This document shows positions 1-7,655 of a DNA stretch of 64,000 bases, in pieces. Source of the stretch: Acetobacter lambici (lineage in GTDB: Bacteria > Pseudomonadota > Alphaproteobacteria > Acetobacterales > Acetobacteraceae); contig NZ_WOTD01000013.1 in the NCBI RefSeq assembly GCF_011516885.1, positions 1 to 64,000 of the forward strand. Direction: 5' to 3'. The notes under the pieces were generated by a model that was given only the letters and a program-made list of their open reading frames with translations, did no database searches and was not told where the DNA came from. Numbering within the stretch: the first letter of the stretch is position 1; every line of letters starts with the position of its first letter. The position numbers and the translations under genes were made by a program.

Positions 1-66
1 TACACTCTGTCTGCATCGGGTTTTCTTATAGCTTACGAAAATTTCTTTTGTGCAAAACAGACTTTT

Positions 67-222
67 TCATAATCTAACCCGATGTACAACCCTTCTGTGA
101 GATTTCCGCGTTGTGGACGCACCAAGCCTTTTGCGGATGCGGCGCAGGTGGTTCTCTACTGTGCGTTCCGAAAGCCCCACGGTCGCAAGCGATTTGACCT
201 GCCTGCGACCGCACGCAGTCAC
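67..222 (-). pseudogene. LuxR-family regulator, C-terminal HTH remnant
   Basis: Read on the minus strand, this stretch encodes about 50 residues with the LuxR/GerE recognition-helix pattern GLSERTVENHLRRIRKRLGA, followed by a short basic tail and a TGA at 67-69. That pattern is typical of the last DNA-binding helices of LuxR-type response regulators. No sensor or receiver domain precedes it: the coding frame is lost where the hchA gene ends, three bases away. It is therefore most likely the surviving 3' end of a regulator cut by the rearrangement that brought hchA here. Confidence is moderate because only the HTH is visible. Confidence 0.5.
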
Positions 223-224
223 TT

Positions 225-1094
225 TTATTTGTGGGCAGCCTCAAGCAGGACTTCAGCCGCCAGTTTACCGAGACTGTTCGACGCCAGCGGGCTATCGCCC
301 GTCAGCAAAAGACGATCACGATGTACCTGACCGGTAATGCCTTTGTTGACGATTTTTACGTTGTATTTTCGAAGATTTTCACCGACCAGCCACGCCATCG
401 GCCCCGGGATATAGCCGATTTCGATATTGGCACCGGTATCCAGACTGTCTGGAAATACGCACATCTCATATCCTTCGTATGCAAACCTGCCACCATCGAC
501 GGCTGTAGCCAGCAGGCTGGCAGGTCCATGACAGAGCGAGATCGTGAAGCGCTCGTTGTTCTGTGCCCAGCGCAGGATATCACCGACCTGTTTGCTGAAA
601 GGCACACCATTGAGAACGCCGTGACCACCTGGAATGAACACGCCGAGATATGGCGTGTCAGCGGTGAAGCCTTCTCCTATTAAGTCAGCAAGCTTCTTCG
701 GTGTTTTGAGCTGCTTTTCGTATTTCTTGTAGATCGATTGGACGGCCTCGTCTTCATGCGGAAAGGCCCACCATTCGAGCTTGACCGGATCGCCGGAGAT
801 GGTCGCGATATCGATCTCAAATCCCGCCGCATCCAGATGATACATGGGCAGAAGCATTTCGACCGGATGATTGCCGGTCGAGAAAAACTCGCCGTCTTTC
901 ATCATCAGATACCGCTCCTGCGTGCCAATCATCAGGATTTTCCACTTTCCGCCGGTGTAGGGCTTAGGGTAGGTGGTGCCGTCAAAATCGGTCTTTGAAG
1001 ACGTGTATTGGGTCAGGGAATATTCCGACGGGAAGAAGGCGTTGTCCTCTGCCCGATCGGGCACTGGCGTGCGGCTCAGCTGTTCGTCGCTCAT
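225..1094 (-). CDS. hchA: Hsp31-type molecular chaperone / glyoxalase III
   Basis: The 289-residue protein matches Hsp31/HchA of the DJ-1/PfpI superfamily over its full length (E. coli Hsp31 is 283 aa). The nucleophile-elbow motif SLCHGPA carries the catalytic cysteine, and [13 protein letters not shown] forms the oxyanion region of this family. Family members act in the cytosol as holding chaperones and convert methylglyoxal to lactate without glutathione. The ATG at 1094 has a good Shine-Dalgarno (CAGGAGAA) about six bases upstream. The gene stands alone between a LuxR remnant and an IS630 remnant, so it is probably cargo of the accessory region, useful against reactive aldehydes in a sugar-oxidising host. 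Alternative DJ-1 deglycase roles cannot be separated from sequence. Confidence 0.92.
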   Translation of the reverse strand: MSDEQLSRTPVPDRAEDNAFFPSEYSLTQYTSSKTDFDGTTYPKPYTGGKWKILMIGTQERYLMMKDGEFFSTGNHPVEMLLPMYHLDAAGFEIDIATISGDPVKLEWWAFPHEDEAVQSIYKKYEKQLKTPKKLADLIGEGFTADTPYLGVFIPGGHGVLNGVPFSKQVGDILRWAQNNERFTISLCHGPASLLATAVDGGRFAYEGYEMCVFPDSLDTGANIEIGYIPGPMAWLVGENLRKYNVKIVNKGITGQVHRDRLLLTGDSPLASNSLGKLAAEVLLEAAHK

Positions 1095-1292
1095 GGGTAT
1101 TCTCCTGTTGTTAGTCTGTCGCGAGCGAGCGGCTGCTGGTCAGACCTCGCGGTGTCCCCAGTCAGAAAGCGCGGCAGGGATGCAGGAGACCATATGGTGC
1201 TTTGTAGCAGAGATGAATGCGGGAAATCCCTCAACACCGGATTGTTGCGCAGAGCGCTCATATGACTTTCCGGTCGCCCGGGATACAATCCT

Positions 1293-1673
1293 CTAGCCGA
1301 CGTTCCATTCTCCCCCCGCCTGCGCCATTGAGCGCAGCGACCAATGCGTGGCATCGCGCGGTGTTTCTTCCGGGGTCATGCCGATCGTCTGTGCGATCTC
1401 CTCGTCGCCGATCGAACGCGGCGTCCCCGGCCGGGGTTCATCGTAAAGCCCGTCCAGACGGTCCGCCGCAAAACGCCGGCGCCACTTGCCAACCATGTTG
1501 ATGTCCGCGCCCGTAAGGTCACGGATCGCTTTGTTCTCATGCCCATTGGCGGCGGCAAGGACAATACGGGCTCCCCGCGCAAGCGCTTGGCCCGTCTTGC
1601 GCGCCCTTGCCAGAGATTCCAGTTCCTGGGGCTCCAATACCGTCAGTTCGATCGCAACCGCCGTGCGTCCCAT
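1293..1673 (-). pseudogene. IS630-family transposase, N-terminal fragment
   Basis: The 126-residue frame holds the helix-turn-helix half of an IS630/Tc1-mariner transposase: a basic N-terminus, an HTH around NKAIRDLTGADINMVGKWRR, then the linker RLDGLYDEPRPGTPRSI and the start of the next segment, THWSLRSMAQAGGEW. Full IS630 transposases are roughly 340-360 aa and carry a DDE catalytic domain after this point; here the frame stops at once, so the catalytic part is missing. No terminal inverted repeats or TA duplication were found. The fragment marks past insertion between hchA and the SMC-ATPase cassette. Confidence 0.8.
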
Positions 1674-1764
1674 TCGATTGCCCCTGCCATCAGGATAATC
1701 ATATAAACTTCTCGATCAGGACACTAGTTAGCTGATCGGATTGGTGCGGAGACTATCGCTTTCG

Positions 1765-1803
1765 CTCCGCCCCAAATTAGCTAGTCTTCCCACTAGGGCG
1801 GAG
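1765..1803. promoter_or_regulatory. Inverted repeat upstream of the SMC-ATPase cassette
   Basis: CTCCGCCC (1765-1772) and GGGCGGAG (1796-1803) form a perfect 8-bp inverted repeat with a 23-bp spacer, about 55 bp upstream of the first gene of the three-gene cassette. It could be an operator or a hairpin in the leader. This is inference from symmetry and position only; the region is GC-rich, so a chance repeat is possible. Confidence 0.3.
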
Positions 1804-1856
1804 GGGCGGTACGGTGCTTTCTTGCTTAATTCGCGGGTGAGCAGGAGGGGGAATTG

Positions 1857-2144
1857 GTGGACGAGGACGAGACAGCAGCACCAGAGGAGGCGGTGGCGTT
1901 CGAAATGATCGCGGAGCTTGCCGGGCCGGACACGGATATGTTGGAAACGCCAGATGCGTTTCTGACCGGGGTCGCTGCTGCGCTCAACGCCTCCGATGAT
2001 GTGGATGCCGATTTGGCCGCGATCCTGACGGATCATCTGTTGACCGTGATGCCGCACGAAAATGTCATTGCGAATGCCAAGGCGGCGATCCTGACGCTGG
2101 CCGCTGAGCGCGCGGCCACGGCCGAGGAAGCGGCCGATGGCTGA
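1857..2144 (+). CDS. Small acidic protein, first gene of SMC/Mrr-nSTAND cassette
   Basis: This 95-residue, strongly acidic and alanine-rich protein has no family I recognise. It is probably real: an AGGAGGGG ribosome binding site at 1843-1850 lies at good distance from the GTG at 1857 (a TTG at 1854 is the alternative), third codon positions are GC-rich as in the next gene, and its stop overlaps the SMC-ATPase start by 8 bp, which implies translational coupling. It has no signal peptide or membrane segment and is predicted helical. By position it may be a partner or inhibitor of the ATPase, comparable to the small LmuC subunit of some Lamassu systems, but I see no sequence similarity to support that. 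Confidence 0.7.
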   Translation: MDEDETAAPEEAVAFEMIAELAGPDTDMLETPDAFLTGVAAALNASDDVDADLAAILTDHLLTVMPHENVIANAKAAILTLAAERAATAEEAADG

Positions 2145-4614
2145 TCCGACGCTGTTTCACTCGCTGACGCTCGAAGGCTTTCGCGCCTATCTTCAGCCTA
2201 AGACCTTCGATTTCAGCAAGAAGCCGAGCCTCGCGATTTTCGCGCCCAATGGTCTCGGCAAGTCGAGTGTCATCGACGCGCTCGAATTCCTCTTCTCCGA
2301 ACATGGCACGCTCGATCGGCTCGGGCAGCGTGCGCTCAATAACCAGGCCGGCCCGTCCGCGCTGGTCCATAATGGCGCGCAGGCGGCAGGGATCGCGCCG
2401 GTGGTCAAGTTCACGACCATCACCGGCAAGGCCACCACTGCGGGAAGCCGCACGGCGCTGGGCAATCCACGCCCGATCCATGCAGCAGCCACCGCAATGA
2501 AAGCCGGGTTCGTCGTCGCGCCGATCATCCGCGGTTATACGCTGCGCACTTTCGTCGAAGAGCAGAAGGCGGAGACCCGCTACAGCGACGTGGTGAGCTG
2601 GCTGCAGCTCTCGCCACTGGTCGAGGTCCAGAAGAATCTCCGGCTGCTGCGCCGCGAGGTCAAGGCCGCTGCCGAGAGCACGACTGAGCAGGTTCGTCTC
2701 GCCGGGCAGCTACGCACCGAGACCGCCCAGGCCGTCCAGGCGTGGGACGACGCGGCTGTGCTCGACTTCGTCAACACAAACGTCATTGCGCCACTCGATC
2801 CCGCATTGACGATGGCGGCGCTCGATGCCGCAGACGCCGGCTATGTCGATATCGGCAAACGCGTCGCGGTCGAGGAGAAGAGCGTCGGCCTCGCCGGTCT
2901 GCGACAGGTCCGCAACTCGGTTATCGCGCTGTGGCAGAAGATTGTGCCCGAGGACGGCGGCGACCCCGAATATTCGGGTGCCATTGCCGCCTTCGACGAA
3001 GCGCTGGCGGTGCTGGCCGATGCCATGGTCACCGAAGCCGACGAGCGCGACAAAGCGGCGGACACGGTCTTCCGGTCGGTGTGGAAGGAAGCCGAGAAAC
3101 TGTTTGCCGACGATGCTGCGGCTCCGGACAAATGTCCGGTCTGCGCGACGGCGATCGGCGATACCGCTGCCGGAAGCGTCCCCGCGATCCGCGATCTTCT
3201 GAAGACCCACCTCGACGATCTGCAAAGCTACAACGACGCCAAGACCGCGCTGGACGACGCCGACAAAGCCACTATCAAGGCGCATAACCAGTTGATCGCG
3301 CGGCTTCCAGCGATGATCGATCATCTGTCCGAAGATGATCCCGACGACTTCAGGGCAGCACTCATCGAGTATCAGGCCGGGGTTGCCGCATGGCCGGCCG
3401 CCGCCGCCGCCCCTGCGTCCGCCGCGATCACCGCCGAGCTGGAGGCGCGCCTCGCCGGTCTCGACCAGGATATCGCCGACATCGAGGACAAGCAGGGCGA
3501 ACATACCTGGGTGAAGGCAAAGGCGAGCATCGACCGACTGGTGAAGCTCCAGACTGATGTAGCGGCGGCGACACGGACGACCGAGGAACTCACCGCGCTG
3601 CACGAGTCTCTCGGCACCCAGGCCACGCTCGTCTCGGGCAAGATTCGCGAGAAGATTCAGTCGCTGCTCGACACCCTCCAGGCGCCGATGAACGACATCT
3701 ACAAGGAAATCCAGGGCGACAAGGCCAGGCCGATCCGGCTCGAGCTGCCCAGGGAGGACGATACCAATCAGCAGCGCATGCAGCTGGTCATCGACTTCGC
3801 CGACAATCGTCAGGGCGTTGCGCCCGGCGGCTATCTGAGCGACTCCCAGATTCACTCGGTGGCGCTGGCGCTGCGCCTCGCGGCGATCAAGAAGTTCAAC
3901 AGAGCCGCCCCTGTGATCGCGCTCGACGATGTCGTTACCTCCTATGACGCCGACCATCGCCGCGCGATCGGCGCGCTACTCGCCAAGATGTTCACCGACT
4001 GCCAGATCATCCTCGTCACCCATGACGAGCGGTTCTTCAATCACTTGAAGGATCAGCTCGCCGCGAAGGACTGGCAGTTCACGCGCATCATCGGACTAGA
4101 CCCGGCATACGGCCCGCGCTTCGCCGACCATAAGGTGACAGACGAGATGATCGCCGATCGCTGGGACAAGGGCGAATCCGCTGCCAACGAGATGCGTCAG
4201 GCCGAGGAGGAATGGCTGCTCGGCATCGCTCGCGGCTTCGGCGTTAACGTCCGCATCCGTCAGCTCGAGAAGGCCTATTCCTACGAGCGATCCGAATTGG
4301 CCTCGGCGATCGGCGGCTTCCTCAGCGATATCAAATTGACGCCGGCCGACGTGCCCGGGGTCAACAACCGATTCATCACCAGCTTGGTGAAGGGCGACAT
4401 CGAGAATTTCGGCAGCCACTTCCAGGACGCGCCCTATGGCGATGGCTCGATCGGCGACGAGAAGACACGCTGGGGCGAATTCAAAGCATTCTGCGGTCAA
4501 TTCGAATGCGTGTGTGGCCGAACGAAGTATCAGAGGCCTTTCGGCCTTAGCAAGCCGGTCTGCGCTCACAATAAATGCGAGACACAATTCGAGTTCAAAC
4601 CGCTTGTCGTGTGA
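2137..4614 (+). CDS. SMC/Rad50-like ATPase with zinc hook and C-terminal zinc ribbon
   Basis: The 825-residue protein is an ABC-type AAA ATPase of the RecF/SMC/Rad50 kind. Visible parts are Walker A APNGLGKSS (residues 36-44), helical arms around a CPVC zinc hook (C333, C336), an ABC signature GGYLSDSQIHS (near 565-573), Walker B VIALDD (near 593-598), and a following ILVTHD switch histidine. After the ATPase head comes an extra region of about 180 residues ending in a likely zinc site (C791, C793, C809, C814), which Rad50 and RecN lack. Such ATPases sense DNA ends or structures and act with a nuclease. Here the partner is the overlapping downstream Mrr-nSTAND gene. GC content is clearly above the Acetobacter-like flank, which suggests transfer. 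Annotation as a Lamassu LmuB homologue is possible but unproven. Confidence 0.85.
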   Translation: MADPTLFHSLTLEGFRAYLQPKTFDFSKKPSLAIFAPNGLGKSSVIDALEFLFSEHGTLDRLGQRALNNQAGPSALVHNGAQAAGIAPVVKFTTITGKATTAGSRTALGNPRPIHAAATAMKAGFVVAPIIRGYTLRTFVEEQKAETRYSDVVSWLQLSPLVEVQKNLRLLRREVKAAAESTTEQVRLAGQLRTETAQAVQAWDDAAVLDFVNTNVIAPLDPALTMAALDAADAGYVDIGKRVAVEEKSVGLAGLRQVRNSVIALWQKIVPEDGGDPEYSGAIAAFDEALAVLADAMVTEADERDKAADTVFRSVWKEAEKLFADDAAAPDKCPVCATAIGDTAAGSVPAIRDLLKTHLDDLQSYNDAKTALDDADKATIKAHNQLIARLPAMIDHLSEDDPDDFRAALIEYQAGVAAWPAAAAAPASAAITAELEARLAGLDQDIADIEDKQGEHTWVKAKASIDRLVKLQTDVAAATRTTEELTALHESLGTQATLVSGKIREKIQSLLDTLQAPMNDIYKEIQGDKARPIRLELPREDDTNQQRMQLVIDFADNRQGVAPGGYLSDSQIHSVALALRLAAIKKFNRAAPVIALDDVVTSYDADHRRAIGALLAKMFTDCQIILVTHDERFFNHLKDQLAAKDWQFTRIIGLDPAYGPRFADHKVTDEMIADRWDKGESAANEMRQAEEEWLLGIARGFGVNVRIRQLEKAYSYERSELASAIGGFLSDIKLTPADVPGVNNRFITSLVKGDIENFGSHFQDAPYGDGSIGDEKTRWGEFKAFCGQFECVCGRTKYQRPFGLSKPVCAHNKCETQFEFKPLVV

Positions 4615-4700
4615 GGAAAGCAAGGTTGAAGCGCTCTGCTATTGATGAGGAAAAACCGAGGAATGCCGACCTATTTCTTCATCGGCGGCAAGGTGAGGGT

Positions 4701-7025
4701 GTGAGAACTGTGCACAGTCAAATTGAAACTACGGAACGCGATCCACGTAGCGCGCAGGGCCCCTGGAGCGATCTCGCGCTTCACACGATCGGTTGGCGCG
4801 CCTTTCAGGACCTTTGCTCGCAAGTCTGCGAAGTGGTCCTAAGGCGCCCCGTCGAAATATTCCGAGAAGCGCAGGACGGCGGTCAGGATGCGGTCTTTCT
4901 CATACCCTCGCCAAATGGCGAGCAGCTCATCGGCACGATCCAGTGCAAGCACACTTCGGACGCCGGCAAAGCATTGAAGCTCAGCGACCTCTCCGCTGAA
5001 ATCGGTAATGTCGAGGAACTCGTTAAAGGCGGCCAGGCAGACACATACATCTTCATGACCAACATGAGCGTGGATGCGCCGGTTGCGGCCGCCATGCGCG
5101 CCAAACTGCGCGAGTTCGGCGTTCGCAAGCCGCATATCCTGGGCCGCCAATACATCGTTCGGGTCATCAAGAGTAGCGCACGCCTGCGCGCCCTCGTCCC
5201 GCAGGTTTACGGTCTAGGGGATTTGACAGCGATCGTCGATGAACGGCTTAGCGAGCAGAGCCGCGCGCTGCTCGATAGCTGGATTCCGAAACTTCGTACC
5301 TATGTTCCAACTCAGGCGCATCGCGACGCCGTCAACGCCATCTCGGACCACGGCGTGGTGCTTCTGCTCGGCAATCCTGCGAGCGGCAAATCGGCGATCG
5401 GTGCGATCGTTTCAACGATCGCTTCGGAAAATCCCGACAACACCGTGTTGGCGCTGACCAGTCCACGCGATTTCGAGGCTGGCTGGAATCCCAACGATCC
5501 CGGGCGATTCTTTTGGATTGATGACGCTTTTGGCTCGAACGTGCTGCGCGACGATTACGTACAGGATTGGGCGTCGGCGTTTTCGAAGCTGCGCGCAGCA
5601 ATCAAGCACGGCAACCGCTTCCTGCTGACATCGCGCAAGCATATTTACGAAGCAGCTCGGCGCCGACTGGGGCAGCGTAATCTAGCGCAATTCGCTGATG
5701 GCAGCGCCGTGGTCGACGTCGGTGAACTTACCTTCGAAGAGAAGGCACAAATCCTTTACAACCACATCAATTTCGGCGAGCAGAGCCAAAGCTGGCGTTC
5801 GAACGTCAAGCCGCATCTAGCCGCCGTTGCCGCCGTCGAAGAGTTCTTGCCCGGAATCGCTGAGCGGCTTGGCGACCCGAACTTTACCAAGGGACTGACG
5901 CCGCGCGAAAGTTCGCTCGTCCGCTTCATGGAGGAGCCGACCGAGCACCTTATCGACACGGTCAGCGCACTGGACGAGCAACTCCGGGCCGCGCTCTATC
6001 TCATTTACGTACATCAAGCCGGCTTCGATCCCAGCGATCATGATGCGGCGGCAGCGCAGGCGGTTTCGGACTTGACCGGTTTCAGCCTAGCCAAGATCCA
6101 AGATTGCTTCGCCGAATTGAAGGGATCCTTTCTCAAGCAATCCGGCGCCAAATGGACCTTCGCGCATCCGACCATCTCGGATGCTCTGACAGAGGTTTTG
6201 CGGCAAAAACCTCATATGATGGCCGCACTGATCCGCGGCGCACCAATTGATACGATCCTCGGCAGCTTCACCTGCGAGGGATCGCCGCTTATTCGGGATG
6301 CCTTGGTCATTCCGTCCGGGCTGAACGAAGCGCTGGTAGCGCGTCTCAGCCACACGCCGGACGAAAACCATCGAAATTGGATGCTGTTTCACTTCCTGTC
6401 CTACAGGGCGAACGACGCGGTTTTCGCCAAACTAATCGGACAGTTTCCGGAGATACTCAGGCGCCACTGCTGGCAGTCCGATCCCCTCGCCAATGACCCT
6501 CGGTTTCATACCTACGGCCGCGCCCATCAATTCGGTCTACTCCCGGAAGATTTGCGGTGCGAGGCCGCAAGGAGCCTCGAATCCGCAGCGCTCTCAGACT
6601 TCGATATGTCCTTCTTTGCCGAGAGGGGGATGCTCGCACTCATATCGCCGCTTCGTCTCGTCGGATTAGGCTTGGCACTGCGAACCAATCTTCTGCCCGC
6701 TCTTGAGGAGAAGATCGACGAGATCGCCGCAGATGCCGATCTGGATGAAGAGCCCGACAGTCACTTCAAGAAATTGCTCGGTGCGCTCGAGCGCATCGAG
6801 GAGATGGGCGTCGAGCTGGATGACGATGCGGTTGGCTTGGTCGGCGACGCGCGGGATCAGGTGAATCGGGCGGTCGACGGACTTGAAGAACGCAAGCGGG
6901 AGCGCGACGAAGAGAACGAAGACGACACGGACTGGACCTATATCGTCACGCAGAAGAAAGAAGAACCGTCACCGCCGGAACCTGCGGTTACGAAGCGCTC
7001 GGTCTTCGACGATGTCGATAAGTGA
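4701..7025 (+). CDS. Mrr-like restriction endonuclease fused to nSTAND3-type NTPase
   Basis: From the GTG at 4701 (AAGGTGAGG just upstream) the protein has 774 residues; an ATG at 4575 would add 42 residues that look non-coding. Residues 20-150 form an Mrr/PD-(D/E)xK-type nuclease: REAQDGGQDAVF supplies D63 and IGTIQCK supplies Q81-C-K83. A STAND-like NTPase follows: Walker A GNPASGKSAIG (near 224-234), Walker B FFWIDDAFG, a LTSRKHI sensor, then a winged-helix part and a long helical region. The tail is acidic and ends in VFDDVDK. Effector-nuclease/STAND fusions of this kind act as defence switches that degrade DNA when the C-terminal part detects an invader. The gene overlaps or closely follows the SMC-like ATPase and probably works with it. 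Confidence 0.85.
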   Translation: MRTVHSQIETTERDPRSAQGPWSDLALHTIGWRAFQDLCSQVCEVVLRRPVEIFREAQDGGQDAVFLIPSPNGEQLIGTIQCKHTSDAGKALKLSDLSAEIGNVEELVKGGQADTYIFMTNMSVDAPVAAAMRAKLREFGVRKPHILGRQYIVRVIKSSARLRALVPQVYGLGDLTAIVDERLSEQSRALLDSWIPKLRTYVPTQAHRDAVNAISDHGVVLLLGNPASGKSAIGAIVSTIASENPDNTVLALTSPRDFEAGWNPNDPGRFFWIDDAFGSNVLRDDYVQDWASAFSKLRAAIKHGNRFLLTSRKHIYEAARRRLGQRNLAQFADGSAVVDVGELTFEEKAQILYNHINFGEQSQSWRSNVKPHLAAVAAVEEFLPGIAERLGDPNFTKGLTPRESSLVRFMEEPTEHLIDTVSALDEQLRAALYLIYVHQAGFDPSDHDAAAAQAVSDLTGFSLAKIQDCFAELKGSFLKQSGAKWTFAHPTISDALTEVLRQKPHMMAALIRGAPIDTILGSFTCEGSPLIRDALVIPSGLNEALVARLSHTPDENHRNWMLFHFLSYRANDAVFAKLIGQFPEILRRHCWQSDPLANDPRFHTYGRAHQFGLLPEDLRCEAARSLESAALSDFDMSFFAERGMLALISPLRLVGLGLALRTNLLPALEEKIDEIAADADLDEEPDSHFKKLLGALERIEEMGVELDDDAVGLVGDARDQVNRAVDGLEERKRERDEENEDDTDWTYIVTQKKEEPSPPEPAVTKRSVFDDVDK

Positions 7026-7263
7026 CGATCACCAGATGGGACGATCGGATACAAGCGTATAACTCCGCAACTTCGGCAACTCCTGTCCAGCGGCCGGAAG
7101 CAGCCCGAATGACTGCTCTTGTGAGACTACAACGTTCGTGCAGCCAGTAACGAACGTCTCAATTGGTCGTTAATCGTCATAAGCGTGAGCACTGCGAATG
7201 GCAGCTTTCGATCACTCCTCCCCGATAACCGACTTACTGCTTGCCCCCCAAATCTGACATCAA

Positions 7264-7355
7264 GAGGGGGTTCACGGGGGAGAGCAGTGCTCTCCCCCGT
7301 GACCAGTTTGCAAACCATCGCGACACAACGTGTCCGCTGGTTTGCACGACTGGCT
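7264..7355 (-). other. oriT-like structured element, type II (copy 1)
   Basis: Read on the minus strand this 92-bp element starts GCCAG and contains the stem TGGTTTGC/GCAAACCA (7338-7345 with 7310-7317), an inner stem GACAC/GTGTC (7322-7326 with 7330-7334), and a perfect 12-bp hairpin CACGGGGGAGAG/CTCTCCCCCGTG (7273-7284 with 7290-7301), then ACCCCC. A near-identical copy lies at 9166-9254, and the plan matches the type I elements in front of mobC. I infer an origin of transfer. The rest of 7026-7541 holds no gene I can support. Confidence 0.55.
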
Positions 7356-7538
7356 CTCCTCTTTTCTCTCCTCTTTTTTGACAAGTTAGCTTCACGCCAT
7401 ACATGGCCCCTTCTCTCTTTTGGCTTGACGCCACCAGAGTGTTTAACCAAAATCAGAAGTAGAAAATTCAACCAGAAGACCGCGTGTCATTATCCGCTGT
7501 CTTTTCAAGATGTTGCGAAGCTGACCTTGCGGGTCAGT

Positions 7539-7566
7539 GCGGGTTCGAGTCCCGCAGTTCGCACCA
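7539..7566 (+). repeat. tRNA-Leu 3'-end attachment site, copy 1 (left end of element A)
   Basis: The sequence has a T-arm (GCGGG-TTCGAGT-CCCGC), the 3' acceptor strand AGTTCGC, a discriminator A and CCA, as at the 3' end of a bacterial tRNA-Leu. Just upstream, a TGACC...GGGTCA stem resembles the long variable arm of a class II tRNA, but no anticodon, D-arm or 5' half is present, so this is not a complete tRNA gene. The 22-bp core (7542-7563) recurs at 10847, 23221 and 35339, always at an element junction, and an integrase begins about 90 bp downstream. Confidence 0.85.
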
Positions 7567-7632
7567 CAGACACCTGAAATAGCACGATTTTTCGGCTGAA
7601 TGAGGGGCAAAGGCTGTCTTTGCTCCATCGTC

Positions 7633-7650
7633 CTTCCCCACTTAGGGAAG
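7633..7650 (+). promoter_or_regulatory. Hairpin burying the integrase A ribosome binding site
   Basis: CTTCCC (7633-7638) pairs with GGGAAG (7645-7650), whose purines are also the only Shine-Dalgarno-like bases before the ATG at 7656. The same arrangement with compensating base changes precedes the integrases of elements B and C, so the structure rather than the sequence is kept. Likely role: limiting integrase translation. Confidence 0.5.
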
Positions 7651-7655
7651 ATTTT

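Noticed and set aside
14-84. CATCGGGTT / AACCCGATG inverted repeat, 53 bp apart, as possible insertion sequence ends
   Set aside because: Only 9 bp, no transposase between the arms, and one arm lies in the LuxR remnant; chance is likely.
2710-3957. Long open frame on the minus strand (415 codons) opposite the SMC-like ATPase
   Set aside because: It is a mirror of the GC-rich coding sequence: no ribosome binding site, arginine/glycine-rich translation and no family motifs, while the plus strand has full ATPase motifs.
4575-4700. Extended N-terminus of the Mrr-nSTAND protein
   Set aside because: The first 42 residues overlap the SMC gene, have no domain character, and a GTG with a better ribosome binding site follows at 4701.
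7500-7566. A complete tRNA-Leu gene at the first attachment site
   Set aside because: Only T-arm, acceptor 3' strand and a variable-arm-like stem are present; no D-arm, anticodon arm or 5' acceptor strand could be found.
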